A stretch of DNA of 64,000 bases, taken from NCBI RefSeq assembly GCF_000308635.1, contig NZ_BAGD01000026.1:124001-188000 (forward strand), read 5' to 3'. Origin of the DNA: Nocardia otitidiscaviarum NBRC 14405 (GTDB lineage Bacteria > Actinomycetota > Actinomycetes > Mycobacteriales > Mycobacteriaceae). Of the stretch, positions 46,339 to 55,781 are shown piece by piece (the stretch's first letter is position 1; every line of letters starts with the position of its first letter). The translations under genes and the position numbers were made by a program. Below the pieces are notes generated by a model. That model saw only the letters and a program-made list of their open reading frames with translations, was not told where the DNA came from and did no database searches.

Positions 46339-46953
46339 GTGACCCCACCACCTGACCCCTCCAAATCAGCACGTCGCAGCGAGCTGCTGGGCCTGGCCGC
46401 CGATCTCTTCGCCGAGCGGGGCCTGCGCGCCACCACGGTCCGCGATATCGCCGACGCGGCGGGGATTCTATCGGGGAGTCTCTACCACCACTTCGATTCC
46501 AAGGAAGCGATGGTGGACGAAATCCTGCGCGGCTTCCTCGACGACCTCTTCGGCCGCTACCGGGAGATCGTCGACGCGGGCCTGCCCACCCGCGACACCT
46601 TGGAAGCCCTGGTGATCGCGTCGTACGAATCGTTCGACCGATCGCACGCCGCAGTGGCCATCTATCAGGCCGAGGCCAAACGCCTCAGCGGCACACCGCG
46701 TTTCGGCTACATCGAGGAATACAACAAAGAGTTCCGGGAGCTGTGGCACCGGGTGCTGACCAACGGCGTCGCCGACGGCAGCTTCCGGCCGGAACTGGAT
46801 ATCGAACTGGCCTACCGGTTCCTGCGTGACACCGTCTGGGTGTCCGTGCGCTGGTACCGCCCCGGCGGCCGCATCACGGTCGACAGCCTGGCCAAGCAGT
46901 ATCTGACCATCGTGCTCGACGGGCTGACCAATCCCGAACAGCCCAGCAAGTAG
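46339..46953 (+). CDS. kstR2: TetR-family repressor KstR2
   Basis: A 204-residue TetR regulator. N-terminal HTH LFAERGLRATTVRDIADAAGILSGSLYHHF and the C-terminal segment YRFLRDTVWVSVRWYRPGG, both highly characteristic of KstR2, are present. KstR2 represses the HIP-degradation regulon and is released by HIP-CoA. GTG at 46339 is preferred to the TTG at 46324, which lies in the operator. fadA6 follows 9 bp downstream. Confidence 0.93.
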   Translation: MTPPPDPSKSARRSELLGLAADLFAERGLRATTVRDIADAAGILSGSLYHHFDSKEAMVDEILRGFLDDLFGRYREIVDAGLPTRDTLEALVIASYESFDRSHAAVAIYQAEAKRLSGTPRFGYIEEYNKEFRELWHRVLTNGVADGSFRPELDIELAYRFLRDTVWVSVRWYRPGGRITVDSLAKQYLTIVLDGLTNPEQPSK

Positions 46954-46962
46954 GAGTTCTTC

Positions 46963-48147
<1,185 letters not shown>

Positions 48148-48162
48148 CCGTCGGTCGCATTC

Positions 48163-48194
48163 GGACGCCGTGCACCCTCGGGTGCGCGGCGTCC
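48163..48194 (+). terminator. Terminator hairpin after fadA6
   Basis: GGACGCCGTGCACC (48163-48176) and GGTGCGCGGCGTCC (48181-48194) form a 14-bp stem with one G-U pair and a 4-nt loop, 16 bp past the fadA6 stop. Confidence 0.72.
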
Positions 48195-48305
48195 GCCGTT
48201 TCGGCTGGTAATGGCGGCGGTGTCGGGGCCGATGAGTCTGTTGGATAACGAAAACGCCAGAGCCTCGGTCTCTCTCGGGTGCCGCGGCGCAGAATCGGTG
48301 TGGTC

Positions 48306-50132
48306 ATGAGTGAGAACCTGCCCAGACGGGGGTTCCTGATGGGGGCTCTCGGTATCGCCGCATCGGGCTTCGCCGTGCCCGCGGCGGGTGCCCCGGTCCC
48401 GCTGCCGCCCGCACCGCTGCCGGTGCCCCCGATTCCGCCGCCGCCCATCACGCCGCTCAACTATCACTCACCGCCCCTGCAACCCTTCGTGGACGCCCTG
48501 CCGATTCCGGAGACCCGCCCCGCCGCCGGGAACTTCGCGGCCCGGTCGGGGACGCACCGCTTCCATCGCGACCTGCCGGAAACCCGCACCTGGGGCTACG
48601 ACCGGGCGTATCTGGGACCGAATCTGGAAGCCTGGCGAGATCGCCCGGCTCGCATCAGCTTTCGCAATGAACTCGGCACCCATGTGCTCGCCTCGCACGT
48701 GGACCTCACCATGCACGGCGTCACCGAGCTGGATCGCACCGATCCCCGCATGACGGTGCACGTGCACGGCGGCGCGAACGCCCCGGACGCCGACGGGCAT
48801 CCGCTCGTCACCTGGCGCAACGGTGGCCGTGCCAGCTACGAGCCGAGCAACCGCCAGGAGGCCGCCACGCTGTGGTATCACGATCACGCCATGGGAATCA
48901 CCCGCCTCAATATCCAAGCGGGGCTGGCCGGAATGTATTACGTGCGGGACGAATTCGACACCGGAGCGGCGGACAATCCGCTCGGACTGCCCGCCGGGGA
49001 GTTCGAGATCCCGCTGATCGTGCAGGACCGCACCTTCAACCCGGACGGGAGCATCCAGCCCATGGTGGGGATCTACATTCCCGAGGGCTACAACCAGTCC
49101 GGGCAGTTGGGTGACGTGGCGTGCGTGAACGGGGTGGTCTGGCCGCGCCTGGCGGTGCGCCGCACCCTGTACCGGTTCCGGCTGCTCAACGGGTCCAATT
49201 CGCGCCCTTATATTTTCGAGCTCACCAACGGGCTGCCGCTGTGGGCCATCGGCACCGATCTCGGACTGCTGGACGCGCCGGTTGCGACGCCGTCCATTCG
49301 CGTCAGCCCCGGGGAGCGGGTGGACCTGCTCGTCGATTTCAGCGGCATGCGCGACGGCGAGACCGTGGACCTGATCAACACCGCCTACAACGATCTCGGC
49401 AATACCGTGTTCATGGTGCCGGAGCTGCGGCCCATCATGCGGTTCGCGGTGGCCGGGAGCGGGCCGCCCGCGGTCGTGCCGCCGGTGCTGCGCGGTGGTC
49501 CGGGACTACCGGAACCGCTTGCGCCGGTGCCGGTTCCGGAGTCGGTGCGCACCATGACGCTGCTCGGACTCAACGACGATTCGCGCGCGGCCGCCGTCTT
49601 CCCGACCATGATGTCGCAGAACAATCTGCCGTTCCTCACCGAGGACATCGACCGGGCGCGGGCGGGATCGGTGGAGCAGTGGGACATCGTGAACTGCACG
49701 CCCTTCGACCATCCCATCCACATCCATCTGGCGCGGATGCGGGTGCTCGGGCGGCAGCCCATTCTCACCTCGGCCTACTGGTGGTCGAATCTGCCGCCCG
49801 CCTTCGGAATTCGCTGGGCTCCGTCGGCCGATCCGTACGCGCTCGGCCCCCAGCAGCTGCCACCGCCATGGGAATACGGCTGGAAGGACACGGTGGAGTG
49901 TCCGACCGACACCATCACCCGGGTGCTGGTGCACTGGCCGTCGGTGGCGGAGCTGGGCTTCGATCCGGATGCCGCACTGCGTGTGCCGCCGGGTGCGGAG
50001 GCGATCGCACCCGGCGGCATGCACGGTGGACATTCCGTGGCGGCTCCGGAGATTCGCGGCTACGTCTGGCACTGCCACAATCTCGACCACGCCGACCACG
50101 ACATGATGTCGCAGATCCGGATCCGGTCCTGA
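48306..50132 (+). CDS. Tat-exported multicopper oxidase (CotA/bilirubin oxidase/phenoxazinone synthase group)
   Basis: A 608-residue multicopper oxidase. Twin-Arg signal (PRRGFLMGALGIAASGFAVP, residues 5-24) and a Pro-rich spacer precede three cupredoxin domains. Copper ligands are in TVHVHGGAN, LWYHDHAMGITRLNIQAGLA, HPIHIHLARM and WHCHNLDHADHDMM (type 1 Cys, His, Met all present). The WYHDHAMGITRLN motif points to the CotA/phenoxazinone synthase branch, which oxidises phenols, bilirubin or aminophenols. ATG at 48306 gives the Tat n-region. Physiological substrate unknown; not linked to a KstR2-type site. Confidence 0.88.
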   Translation: MSENLPRRGFLMGALGIAASGFAVPAAGAPVPLPPAPLPVPPIPPPPITPLNYHSPPLQPFVDALPIPETRPAAGNFAARSGTHRFHRDLPETRTWGYDRAYLGPNLEAWRDRPARISFRNELGTHVLASHVDLTMHGVTELDRTDPRMTVHVHGGANAPDADGHPLVTWRNGGRASYEPSNRQEAATLWYHDHAMGITRLNIQAGLAGMYYVRDEFDTGAADNPLGLPAGEFEIPLIVQDRTFNPDGSIQPMVGIYIPEGYNQSGQLGDVACVNGVVWPRLAVRRTLYRFRLLNGSNSRPYIFELTNGLPLWAIGTDLGLLDAPVATPSIRVSPGERVDLLVDFSGMRDGETVDLINTAYNDLGNTVFMVPELRPIMRFAVAGSGPPAVVPPVLRGGPGLPEPLAPVPVPESVRTMTLLGLNDDSRAAAVFPTMMSQNNLPFLTEDIDRARAGSVEQWDIVNCTPFDHPIHIHLARMRVLGRQPILTSAYWWSNLPPAFGIRWAPSADPYALGPQQLPPPWEYGWKDTVECPTDTITRVLVHWPSVAELGFDPDAALRVPPGAEAIAPGGMHGGHSVAAPEIRGYVWHCHNLDHADHDMMSQIRIRS

Positions 50133-50133
50133 C

Positions 50134-51567
50134 TCAGTGGATCCAATCCGCCAGTGCCGCATCCAGATCCACGGCGCCCCGGGCTCCGACCCAGGCGATG
50201 TAGCCGTCCGGGCGGACCAGCATGGGCCGCTGGTCGGGGTCCGCGGCGACGGCGATCCGGACGCGGTCGTCCTGCCCGTGCACCGCCGTCGCGGCGGCGG
50301 TGACCAGCACGAACTTGCCGTCGCGCAGCGCCTCGTAGAGCCGGCCGTCGGTGAGCTCGATATCCGCGGCGCGGGTGCCCACCAGGTGATCCGTACCGTG
50401 CCTGCGCGGATAGGCGAACCCGATGCCCGACAGCGATCCGGCCACCTTGTGTGCGACGGGCGGCAGCGACAGCGCGCCACCGGCCAGGGTGTTGCGCACC
50501 AGCTGCCCGAGCTTGGATTCCAGCATGGCCGCGCGGATGATGGCGCCGCTGCTGCGCAGCACCTCCGCGCCGACCGGATGCCGTTCGGCGTGGTAGGTGT
50601 CCAGCAGGCCCTCCGGAGCCCAGCCCTGCACGGCCGCGGCGAGCTTCCAGCCCAGATTGGCGGCGTCCTGGATGCCGGTGTTCATACCTTGACCGCCGGC
50701 GGGTGAATGCACGTGCGCCGCATCGCCGGCCAGGAACACCCGGCCGACCCGGTAGGACTCGACCTGCCGCTCGTCGCTGTGGAAGCGCGAGAGCCAGCGC
50801 GGGCTGTGCATGCCGAAGTCGGTGCCGAGCGCCCGGGTGACGACCTCGCGCAGTTCCTCCAGCGTCACCGGTTCGCTGTCGGGCACCTGATTGCGACGGT
50901 TCCAGGCGAAGATGCGGTACCAGCCGTCGCCGAAGGGCGCGATGAAGGCGAAGGCGTCGCCGACACCGTTGACCGCCAGCACATCCTGGGGCGGTTCGCT
51001 GAGCTGGACGTCGGCCAGCGTGATGGACTTCAGCACCGACTTGCCGGGGAACTCCAGGCCGAGGGTTTCGCGCACCCGGCTGTGGTAGCCGTCCGCGCCC
51101 ACCAGGTACCGCGCCCGCACGGGGTGGACCGAATCCTGGTGGCGCACCTCGGCGTCGACGCCGTCACCGGTGTCGGTGAAGGTGATCAGCTCGGCGGCGG
51201 TCACCAGGTTCGCTCCCGCCTCCAGCGCGCGCTTGCGCAGCACGTCCTCGACGTGGGTCTGCGGGGTGATGAGCAGGTAGGGGAAGCGGCTGTCGAGCAG
51301 CTTGCCCAGATCGACCACGGCGTGTTCGAACAGCCGCAGCTTGTCCAGGGTGGCTCCGCCGGTGCGCACCTCGTCCGCGATGCCGCGGGCGTCGAACTGC
51401 TCCAGGGTGCGGGCGTGCACGCCGAACGCGCGGGTGAGTTCCGAGCCGTGTGCGTGCTTCTCCACCAGGGTCACCGCGACGCCCGCTCGCGCGAGATCCC
51501 CGGCGAGCATGAGTCCGGTGGGTCCGCCGCCGATCACCAGGACATCGGTCTTTTCGGGAATCATCAT
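50134..51567 (-). CDS. FAD-dependent aromatic hydroxylase, rifampicin monooxygenase-like
   Basis: A 477-residue class A flavoprotein monooxygenase: VLVIGGGPTGLMLAGDLARAG (FAD), YLVGADGYHSRVRETLG (DG motif) and GRVFLAGDAAHVHSPAGGQG with MNTGIQDAANLGWKLAA (second FAD motif). A C-terminal thioredoxin-like domain follows. The segment around GTDFGMHSPRWLSRF closely resembles what I recall of the Nocardia rifampicin monooxygenase, so attack on a phenolic/naphthoquinone compound is plausible, but polyketide hydroxylases also fit. ATG at 51567 follows TTGGAGGAC. It is divergent from a TetR gene. Confidence 0.82.
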   Translation of the reverse strand: MMIPEKTDVLVIGGGPTGLMLAGDLARAGVAVTLVEKHAHGSELTRAFGVHARTLEQFDARGIADEVRTGGATLDKLRLFEHAVVDLGKLLDSRFPYLLITPQTHVEDVLRKRALEAGANLVTAAELITFTDTGDGVDAEVRHQDSVHPVRARYLVGADGYHSRVRETLGLEFPGKSVLKSITLADVQLSEPPQDVLAVNGVGDAFAFIAPFGDGWYRIFAWNRRNQVPDSEPVTLEELREVVTRALGTDFGMHSPRWLSRFHSDERQVESYRVGRVFLAGDAAHVHSPAGGQGMNTGIQDAANLGWKLAAAVQGWAPEGLLDTYHAERHPVGAEVLRSSGAIIRAAMLESKLGQLVRNTLAGGALSLPPVAHKVAGSLSGIGFAYPRRHGTDHLVGTRAADIELTDGRLYEALRDGKFVLVTAAATAVHGQDDRVRIAVAADPDQRPMLVRPDGYIAWVGARGAVDLDAALADWIH

Positions 51568-51589
51568 GTCCTCCAAAGGTCTTTATTGG

Positions 51590-51619
51590 GTCAACATCTG
51601 TTGGCCAACGCTTGTTGAC
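51590..51619. promoter_or_regulatory. 30-bp palindromic TetR operator, copy 1
   Basis: An imperfect palindrome beginning GTCAACA, centred on GTTGGCCAAC and ending TGTTGAC. A second copy is at 51645-51674. It lies 22 bp upstream of the hydroxylase start. Confidence 0.7.
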
Positions 51620-51644
51620 AACGATAGAGCCACGACGGCGTTTG

Positions 51645-51674
51645 GTCAACACTTGTTGGCCTACACTTGTTGAC
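51645..51674. promoter_or_regulatory. 30-bp palindromic TetR operator, copy 2
   Basis: Begins GTCAACACTTGTTGGCC and ends CTTGTTGAC, ending exactly one base before the TetR ATG. It is 55 bp from copy 1, start to start. Binding should block initiation of the regulator gene. Confidence 0.7.
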
Positions 51675-52250
51675 ATGACTGCGGAACGAACCAGACGGTC
51701 CGACGCGACTCGGGCCGCGATCCTCACCGCCGCGCGCGAACGCTTCGCCCGTGACGGCTACGACCGCGCCACCATTCGCGCCATCGCGGCCGACGCCGGC
51801 ATCGACCCGGCCATGGTGATGCGCTACTACGGCTCCAAGGACAAACTGTTCGCCCTGGCCGCCGAAATCGACCTCCGCCTCCCGGACTTCGCCGACGTCC
51901 CCGCCGCCGACCTTGGCACGGCCCTGATGTCCTTCGCCGTCCAGCGGTGGGACGCCGACGAATCCCTCGCCGCCCTGCTGCGCGCCGCGGTCACCAACGA
52001 CGGTGCGGCCCAGAAGATGCGCGAGGTGTTCGGCGGCCAGGTGGTGCCCATGATCGTGGCGCGCGGCGCCGCACCGGCCGACGCGATCACCCGCGCGGGC
52101 CTCATCGCCACCCAAATGCTCGGCGTCGCCCTGTGCCGCTACGTCTTGCGCCTGCCCCCGGTGGTAGCCATGAGCGCCGACGAACTCGTCACCTGGCTCG
52201 GCCCCACGGTGCAGCGCTACTTCGACGGAACCCCGAACCCGGCTTCCTGA
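51675..52250 (+). CDS. TetR-family regulator
   Basis: A 191-residue TetR regulator. HTH FARDGYDRATIRAIAADAGIDPAMVMRYYGSKDKLF and a TetR_C_33/17-like C-terminal domain. It is divergent from the FAD hydroxylase, with two 30-bp operators in the 107-bp gap. Likely represses both genes and is released by the hydroxylase substrate. The frame is open upstream to 51612, but that would read through the operator; ATG at 51675 is chosen. Confidence 0.88.
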   Translation: MTAERTRRSDATRAAILTAARERFARDGYDRATIRAIAADAGIDPAMVMRYYGSKDKLFALAAEIDLRLPDFADVPAADLGTALMSFAVQRWDADESLAALLRAAVTNDGAAQKMREVFGGQVVPMIVARGAAPADAITRAGLIATQMLGVALCRYVLRLPPVVAMSADELVTWLGPTVQRYFDGTPNPAS

Positions 52251-52418
52251 AACCGGTGCGAGAACACCCGATGCGCCCCCGACGAGCGCCGGATCGACCA
52301 CCATGGACCGTGCGACCCGAGTCACGTTGTGATCTGAGCCGCGCAGGAACGTGAAGCGTGAGAACGATGCCGATCGCGCGATGGTGTGGCCGTCACGGAC
52401 GCGGGAGGTGAGGTCGGC

Positions 52419-52853
52419 ATGTCGGCATCGGCGGCCGGACGGTTCGAGGAGATCGCCCGCACGGCCCGCCGCGTGCAGGACGGGATCGAGCGGGTGCGCG
52501 GAACGGCGGTGTCGGCCGGGATTCGGATCGAGGTCGCCGCCGATGGCCGCATCACCGCTCTCGAGCTCGCCGATCCGGTGCTGGCACAGGCGATTTCGGC
52601 CGCGCACACCGAAGCCCTACGGCAGGCCGCCGACCAGGTTGTGAACCTGCGCCGGGAATTGGTCACCGACCCGACCGTTGCCGCGGCGCTGCACCACTTC
52701 ATCGAGATCGAGGCGCAGCCCAACCCACCGACGCAGCGGCCCGCCCGACCCGCACCCCGCCACCCGCGGCAACTTCCCGGTGAAGACCTCGACCTCACCG
52801 ACGAGAACCCGCACGCCCTACCCTCACACATCCGACGGCGTTACGGCCTCTAG
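52419..52853 (+). CDS. YbaB/EbfC-family DNA-binding-like protein
   Basis: A 144-residue protein with an N-terminal amphipathic helix (AAGRFEEIARTARRVQDGIER), a central beta hairpin (AGIRIEVAADGRITALELAD) and a helix (AISAAHTEALRQAADQVVNLR). This is the YbaB-like arrangement found in nucleoid proteins and in ESX-associated actinobacterial proteins. The C-terminal ~45 residues are disordered and Pro-rich. ATG at 52419 follows GGAGGTGAG. Confidence 0.72.
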   Translation: MSASAAGRFEEIARTARRVQDGIERVRGTAVSAGIRIEVAADGRITALELADPVLAQAISAAHTEALRQAADQVVNLRRELVTDPTVAAALHHFIEIEAQPNPPTQRPARPAPRHPRQLPGEDLDLTDENPHALPSHIRRRYGL

Positions 52854-53049
52854 CCCGCCGCAGCGGGACCGGTTGCTCGTCGCCGATCGTCGGCTCCCGG
52901 CCGGGTGCGCACGTCGAAGTCTCATCCACGCTCGCGGGGGTCGGGCCTCCCGGTGTCGGACGCCGCCCCTCCGCCGTGGCGCGAAGCCGAGCGTTTGCTC
53001 GCCTACGATGCTCGCAGCATTGTTCGGACCCGTAGAAAGCGGAGTGAGT

Positions 53050-54432
53050 ATGGACCTCGGCGTGCGTTGGACGCTGCACGGCGACGGGCGGACTCCCGCC
53101 CCGGGCGCGGTCGTCAAGCCCGATGAGCGGTTGTCGTGGCCGCGCACCTTCGGGCTCGGCGCCCAGCATGTGGTCGCCATGTTCGGCGCGAGCTTCGTGG
53201 CCCCGGTGCTGATGGGGCTGGACCCGAACCTCGCCATCATGATGTCCGGCGTCGCCACCGCCATCTTCCTGCTCGCCACCCGCGGCAAGGTGCCCAGCTA
53301 CCTGGGCTGTTCGCTCTCGTTCGTGGGCGTGGCCGCGGTGATCAAGGCCGACGGCGGCAGCATAGCCACCATTACCGGCGCCTGCCTGGCGGTCGGCGCG
53401 GCCCTGTTCCTCATCGGTCTGGCGGTGCGCAGGTTCGGTGCGGGCATCATCCACGCCGCCATGCCGCCGGTGGTCACCGGCGCGGTGGTCATGCTCATCG
53501 GCTTCAACCTGGCGCCGGTCACCGCCTCCACCTACTGGCCGCAGGACCAGTGGACGGCGCTGCTCACCATGCTGTTCACCGGTCTGGCGGTCGTCGCGCT
53601 GCGTGGCTTCTGGGCGCGCATCGCGATCTTCCTGGGGCTGCTGTTCGGCTACGGCCTGTCGTGGGTGCTGGACCGGATTCTCGGCCCGATCACCTCCGCC
53701 GACGGCAGCGGGGCGGTCTCCGAGCACTGGCGGCTGGATCTGTCCGGGGTGGCCGACGCCGCCTGGATCGGCCTGCCGGACTTCCACGCCCCGGCCTTCG
53801 AGCTGTCGGCGATCCTGGTCGCGCTGCCCGTGGTCATCGCGCTGGTCGCCGAGAATGTCGGCCACGTCAAGGCCGTCGGCGAGATGACCGGCGACGATCT
53901 GGACGGCAAACTCGGCACCGCCATCGCCGCCGACGGTGCGGCCTCCATGCTCTCCACCGGTTTCGGCGGCCCGCCCAACACCACCTACTCCGAGAACATC
54001 GGCGTCATGGCCGCCACCCGCGTCTATTCGACGGCCGCCTACTGGGCGGCGGCCCTGTTCGCGCTGCTGTTCGGCCTGTGCCCCAAGTTCGGCGCGGTGG
54101 TCGCCGCCATTCCAGGCGGTGTGCTCGGCGGCATCACCGTCATCCTGTACGGCATGATCGGCCTGCTCGGCGCGCAGATCTGGACCAATGCCAAGGTCGA
54201 TCTGCGCAATCCGCTCAACCTGGTGCCGTGCGCCGCGGGCCTGATCATCGGCATCGGCAATGTGAGCATGGAGATCACCGAGAACTTCACCCTCTCCGGC
54301 ATCGCGCTGGGCACCATTGTCGTGATCACCGGCTACCACGTGCTGCGCCTGTTCGCCCCGGCGCATTTCAAGGTGGAGGAGCCGCTGCTGGACGAGGGCA
54401 CCTCCTCCTACGACGAGCCGCCCACCCGGTAG
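53050..54432 (+). CDS. NCS2 uracil/xanthine permease
   Basis: A 460-residue NCS2 nucleobase transporter with about fourteen TMs. Characteristic segments are FGLGAQHVVAMFGASFVAPVL near the N-terminus, YLGCSLSFVGVAAV, IALVAENVGHVKAVGEMTG (conserved Glu/His helix 8 region), GFGGPPNTTYSENIGVMAATR (TM10 motif) and IPGGVLGGITVILYGMIGL. The motif ENxG plus PNTTYSEN is typical of uracil permeases (UraA/RutG). The frame is open to 52678, but ATG at 53050 with GGAG is the sensible start. Confidence 0.9.
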   Translation: MDLGVRWTLHGDGRTPAPGAVVKPDERLSWPRTFGLGAQHVVAMFGASFVAPVLMGLDPNLAIMMSGVATAIFLLATRGKVPSYLGCSLSFVGVAAVIKADGGSIATITGACLAVGAALFLIGLAVRRFGAGIIHAAMPPVVTGAVVMLIGFNLAPVTASTYWPQDQWTALLTMLFTGLAVVALRGFWARIAIFLGLLFGYGLSWVLDRILGPITSADGSGAVSEHWRLDLSGVADAAWIGLPDFHAPAFELSAILVALPVVIALVAENVGHVKAVGEMTGDDLDGKLGTAIAADGAASMLSTGFGGPPNTTYSENIGVMAATRVYSTAAYWAAALFALLFGLCPKFGAVVAAIPGGVLGGITVILYGMIGLLGAQIWTNAKVDLRNPLNLVPCAAGLIIGIGNVSMEITENFTLSGIALGTIVVITGYHVLRLFAPAHFKVEEPLLDEGTSSYDEPPTR

Positions 54433-54500
54433 CCGCCCGCCGACAGCGGGATGACAGTCATCCGACAGCGCCCACCGGCATGGTCGAGCCAGGAGGTGCT

Positions 54501-55151
54501 GTGACGATGATGTTCATCGAATTGTTCGTATCCCGTGGAGCTCTCGACCCCGAGCGGCGGCGCCGGGTGGCGCAGCGGCTCGGCACGATCGAGGAACTGG
54601 GCGACGGTGACGGGACGGGGGAGCGGATGGCTCCCCGCTCGGCGGCGGTCTACGCCGAGATGTTCCAGGTGGTGGTGCACGAGCCGGAGACCTGGGTGGT
54701 GGCCGAGAACGAGTTGGCGGCGACGGATGCGCCGCGCTGCCTGGTCCGCATCTCGGTGCCGGGGCCGTGGCGCAAGGATCTGAGCGAAACCCTGATCTCG
54801 TATGCGACCCGGATCATCGCCGACGAGTTCGACGACTCGGAGCTGCCCTACCGTCTCCCCACCGTGCAGGTGCACGTGATCGGTGTGACCGAGGGCAGTA
54901 TCGGCATGCTCGGCAGGGCCGTGTCCTCCACCGATCTCGTCGACATGCTCAGTGATCCCTACCGTGATGACGCCGAAGCCGGTCGGGCACTGCGTGATCC
55001 GCTGTGCGGTGTGCTGGTACCGCTCGACGAGCACACTCCCACAGTGGAATTGGACGGCGAGCTGTACGCGTTCTGCTGTGACGGTTGCCGTACGGAGTTC
55101 CTGGCGAAACGCGAACGAGAGCATGTCCGCGCTGACAGCTCGCGTCCATGA
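54501..55151 (+). CDS. Possible tautomerase-like protein with C-terminal YHS metal-binding domain
   Basis: A 216-residue protein. Residues 1-150 resemble a 4-oxalocrotonate tautomerase-type alpha/beta repeat (MMFIELFVSRGALDPERR, then RCLVRISVPGPWRKDLSETL), although no N-terminal Pro is present, so this part is tentative. The C-terminal ~45 residues form a YHS-like domain: DPLCGVLVPLDEH, YAFCCDGCRTEFLAKRE, which has the Cys set expected for metal binding. GTG 54501 follows AGGAGG; ATG at 54507 is possible. It lies 68 bp after the NCS2 permease. Confidence 0.65.
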   Translation: MTMMFIELFVSRGALDPERRRRVAQRLGTIEELGDGDGTGERMAPRSAAVYAEMFQVVVHEPETWVVAENELAATDAPRCLVRISVPGPWRKDLSETLISYATRIIADEFDDSELPYRLPTVQVHVIGVTEGSIGMLGRAVSSTDLVDMLSDPYRDDAEAGRALRDPLCGVLVPLDEHTPTVELDGELYAFCCDGCRTEFLAKREREHVRADSSRP

Positions 55152-55279
55152 TCGGGACACCGGCCGAGATGTGAATGATCCCACCCGCATTGCGCCACGA
55201 AGTGTGAATCACAACCGTCTCGTGGATGATCTCGGTAGCTCCGAAACCGGAGTTGCTTTTGAGTGAGGAACACAGCGTA

Positions 55280-55708
55280 GTGAGCAAGATGAGCAAGATC
55301 GGCGGCTTCATGGCCGCCGCTGGGTTGGTTGTGGGATCGCTGGCCGGTGCCGGCGCCGCCAATGCGGCAGGAGATCAGTACGCCTCGATCGCCTTCAGTT
55401 CGTTGACATGGCAGTCCGGCGTTGGTGTCAACACGTCGAGCTACGAAACGGCCGAGCAGATCGCCCTCGAGGACTGTGGTGCGGACGACTGCGAGATCTG
55501 GCTGTCGTGGGTCAACGGGTGCGGGGTCATCGTCGAAAGCAACGACGGCTTCGCCGCCGCGAGCGGTCCGACCCGAAAGGCGGCCGAGGACAAGGCATAT
55601 TCCAGCCTGGGCGAGTACACGCCCACCGCGCCACTGGCCAGCTTCGGCTCCTCCGAGTTGAGTGGTGCGTGGGTGCACACCGTGGTGTGCACCGCCAACG
55701 CCGTCTGA
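55280..55708 (+). CDS. Secreted DUF4189 protein
   Basis: A 142-residue protein with a Sec signal peptide (MSKIGGFMAAAGLVVGSLAG, cleavage after AANAA) and a DUF4189 domain (QYASIAFSSLTW, ALEDCGADDCEIWLSWVNGC, KAAEDKAYSSLG). The mature part has four Cys that may form disulfides. DUF4189 proteins are common small secreted proteins in actinobacteria; function unknown. GTG 55280 or ATG 55289 start. A hairpin follows. Confidence 0.83.
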   Translation: MSKMSKIGGFMAAAGLVVGSLAGAGAANAAGDQYASIAFSSLTWQSGVGVNTSSYETAEQIALEDCGADDCEIWLSWVNGCGVIVESNDGFAAASGPTRKAAEDKAYSSLGEYTPTAPLASFGSSELSGAWVHTVVCTANAV

Positions 55709-55709
55709 G

Positions 55710-55756
55710 TCGCTGGCGGCCCCGCGCCTGCCCGGGACCGGGCGCTCGGCCAGCGA
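55710..55756. terminator. Bidirectional terminator between DUF4189 and SARP genes
   Basis: TCGCTGGC (55710-55717) pairs with GCCAGCGA (55749-55756), with an inner GCCCGG-GA-CCGGGC stem at 55730-55743. It lies between convergent genes. Confidence 0.6.
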
Positions 55757-55781
55757 TCCGCACTCGGCCGAATCCCCGCGC

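Noticed and set aside
52795..54366. About 520-codon leftward frame opposite the NCS2 permease
   Set aside because: Gln/Asp/His/Arg-rich shadow composition; the permease on the + strand shows all transporter motifs.
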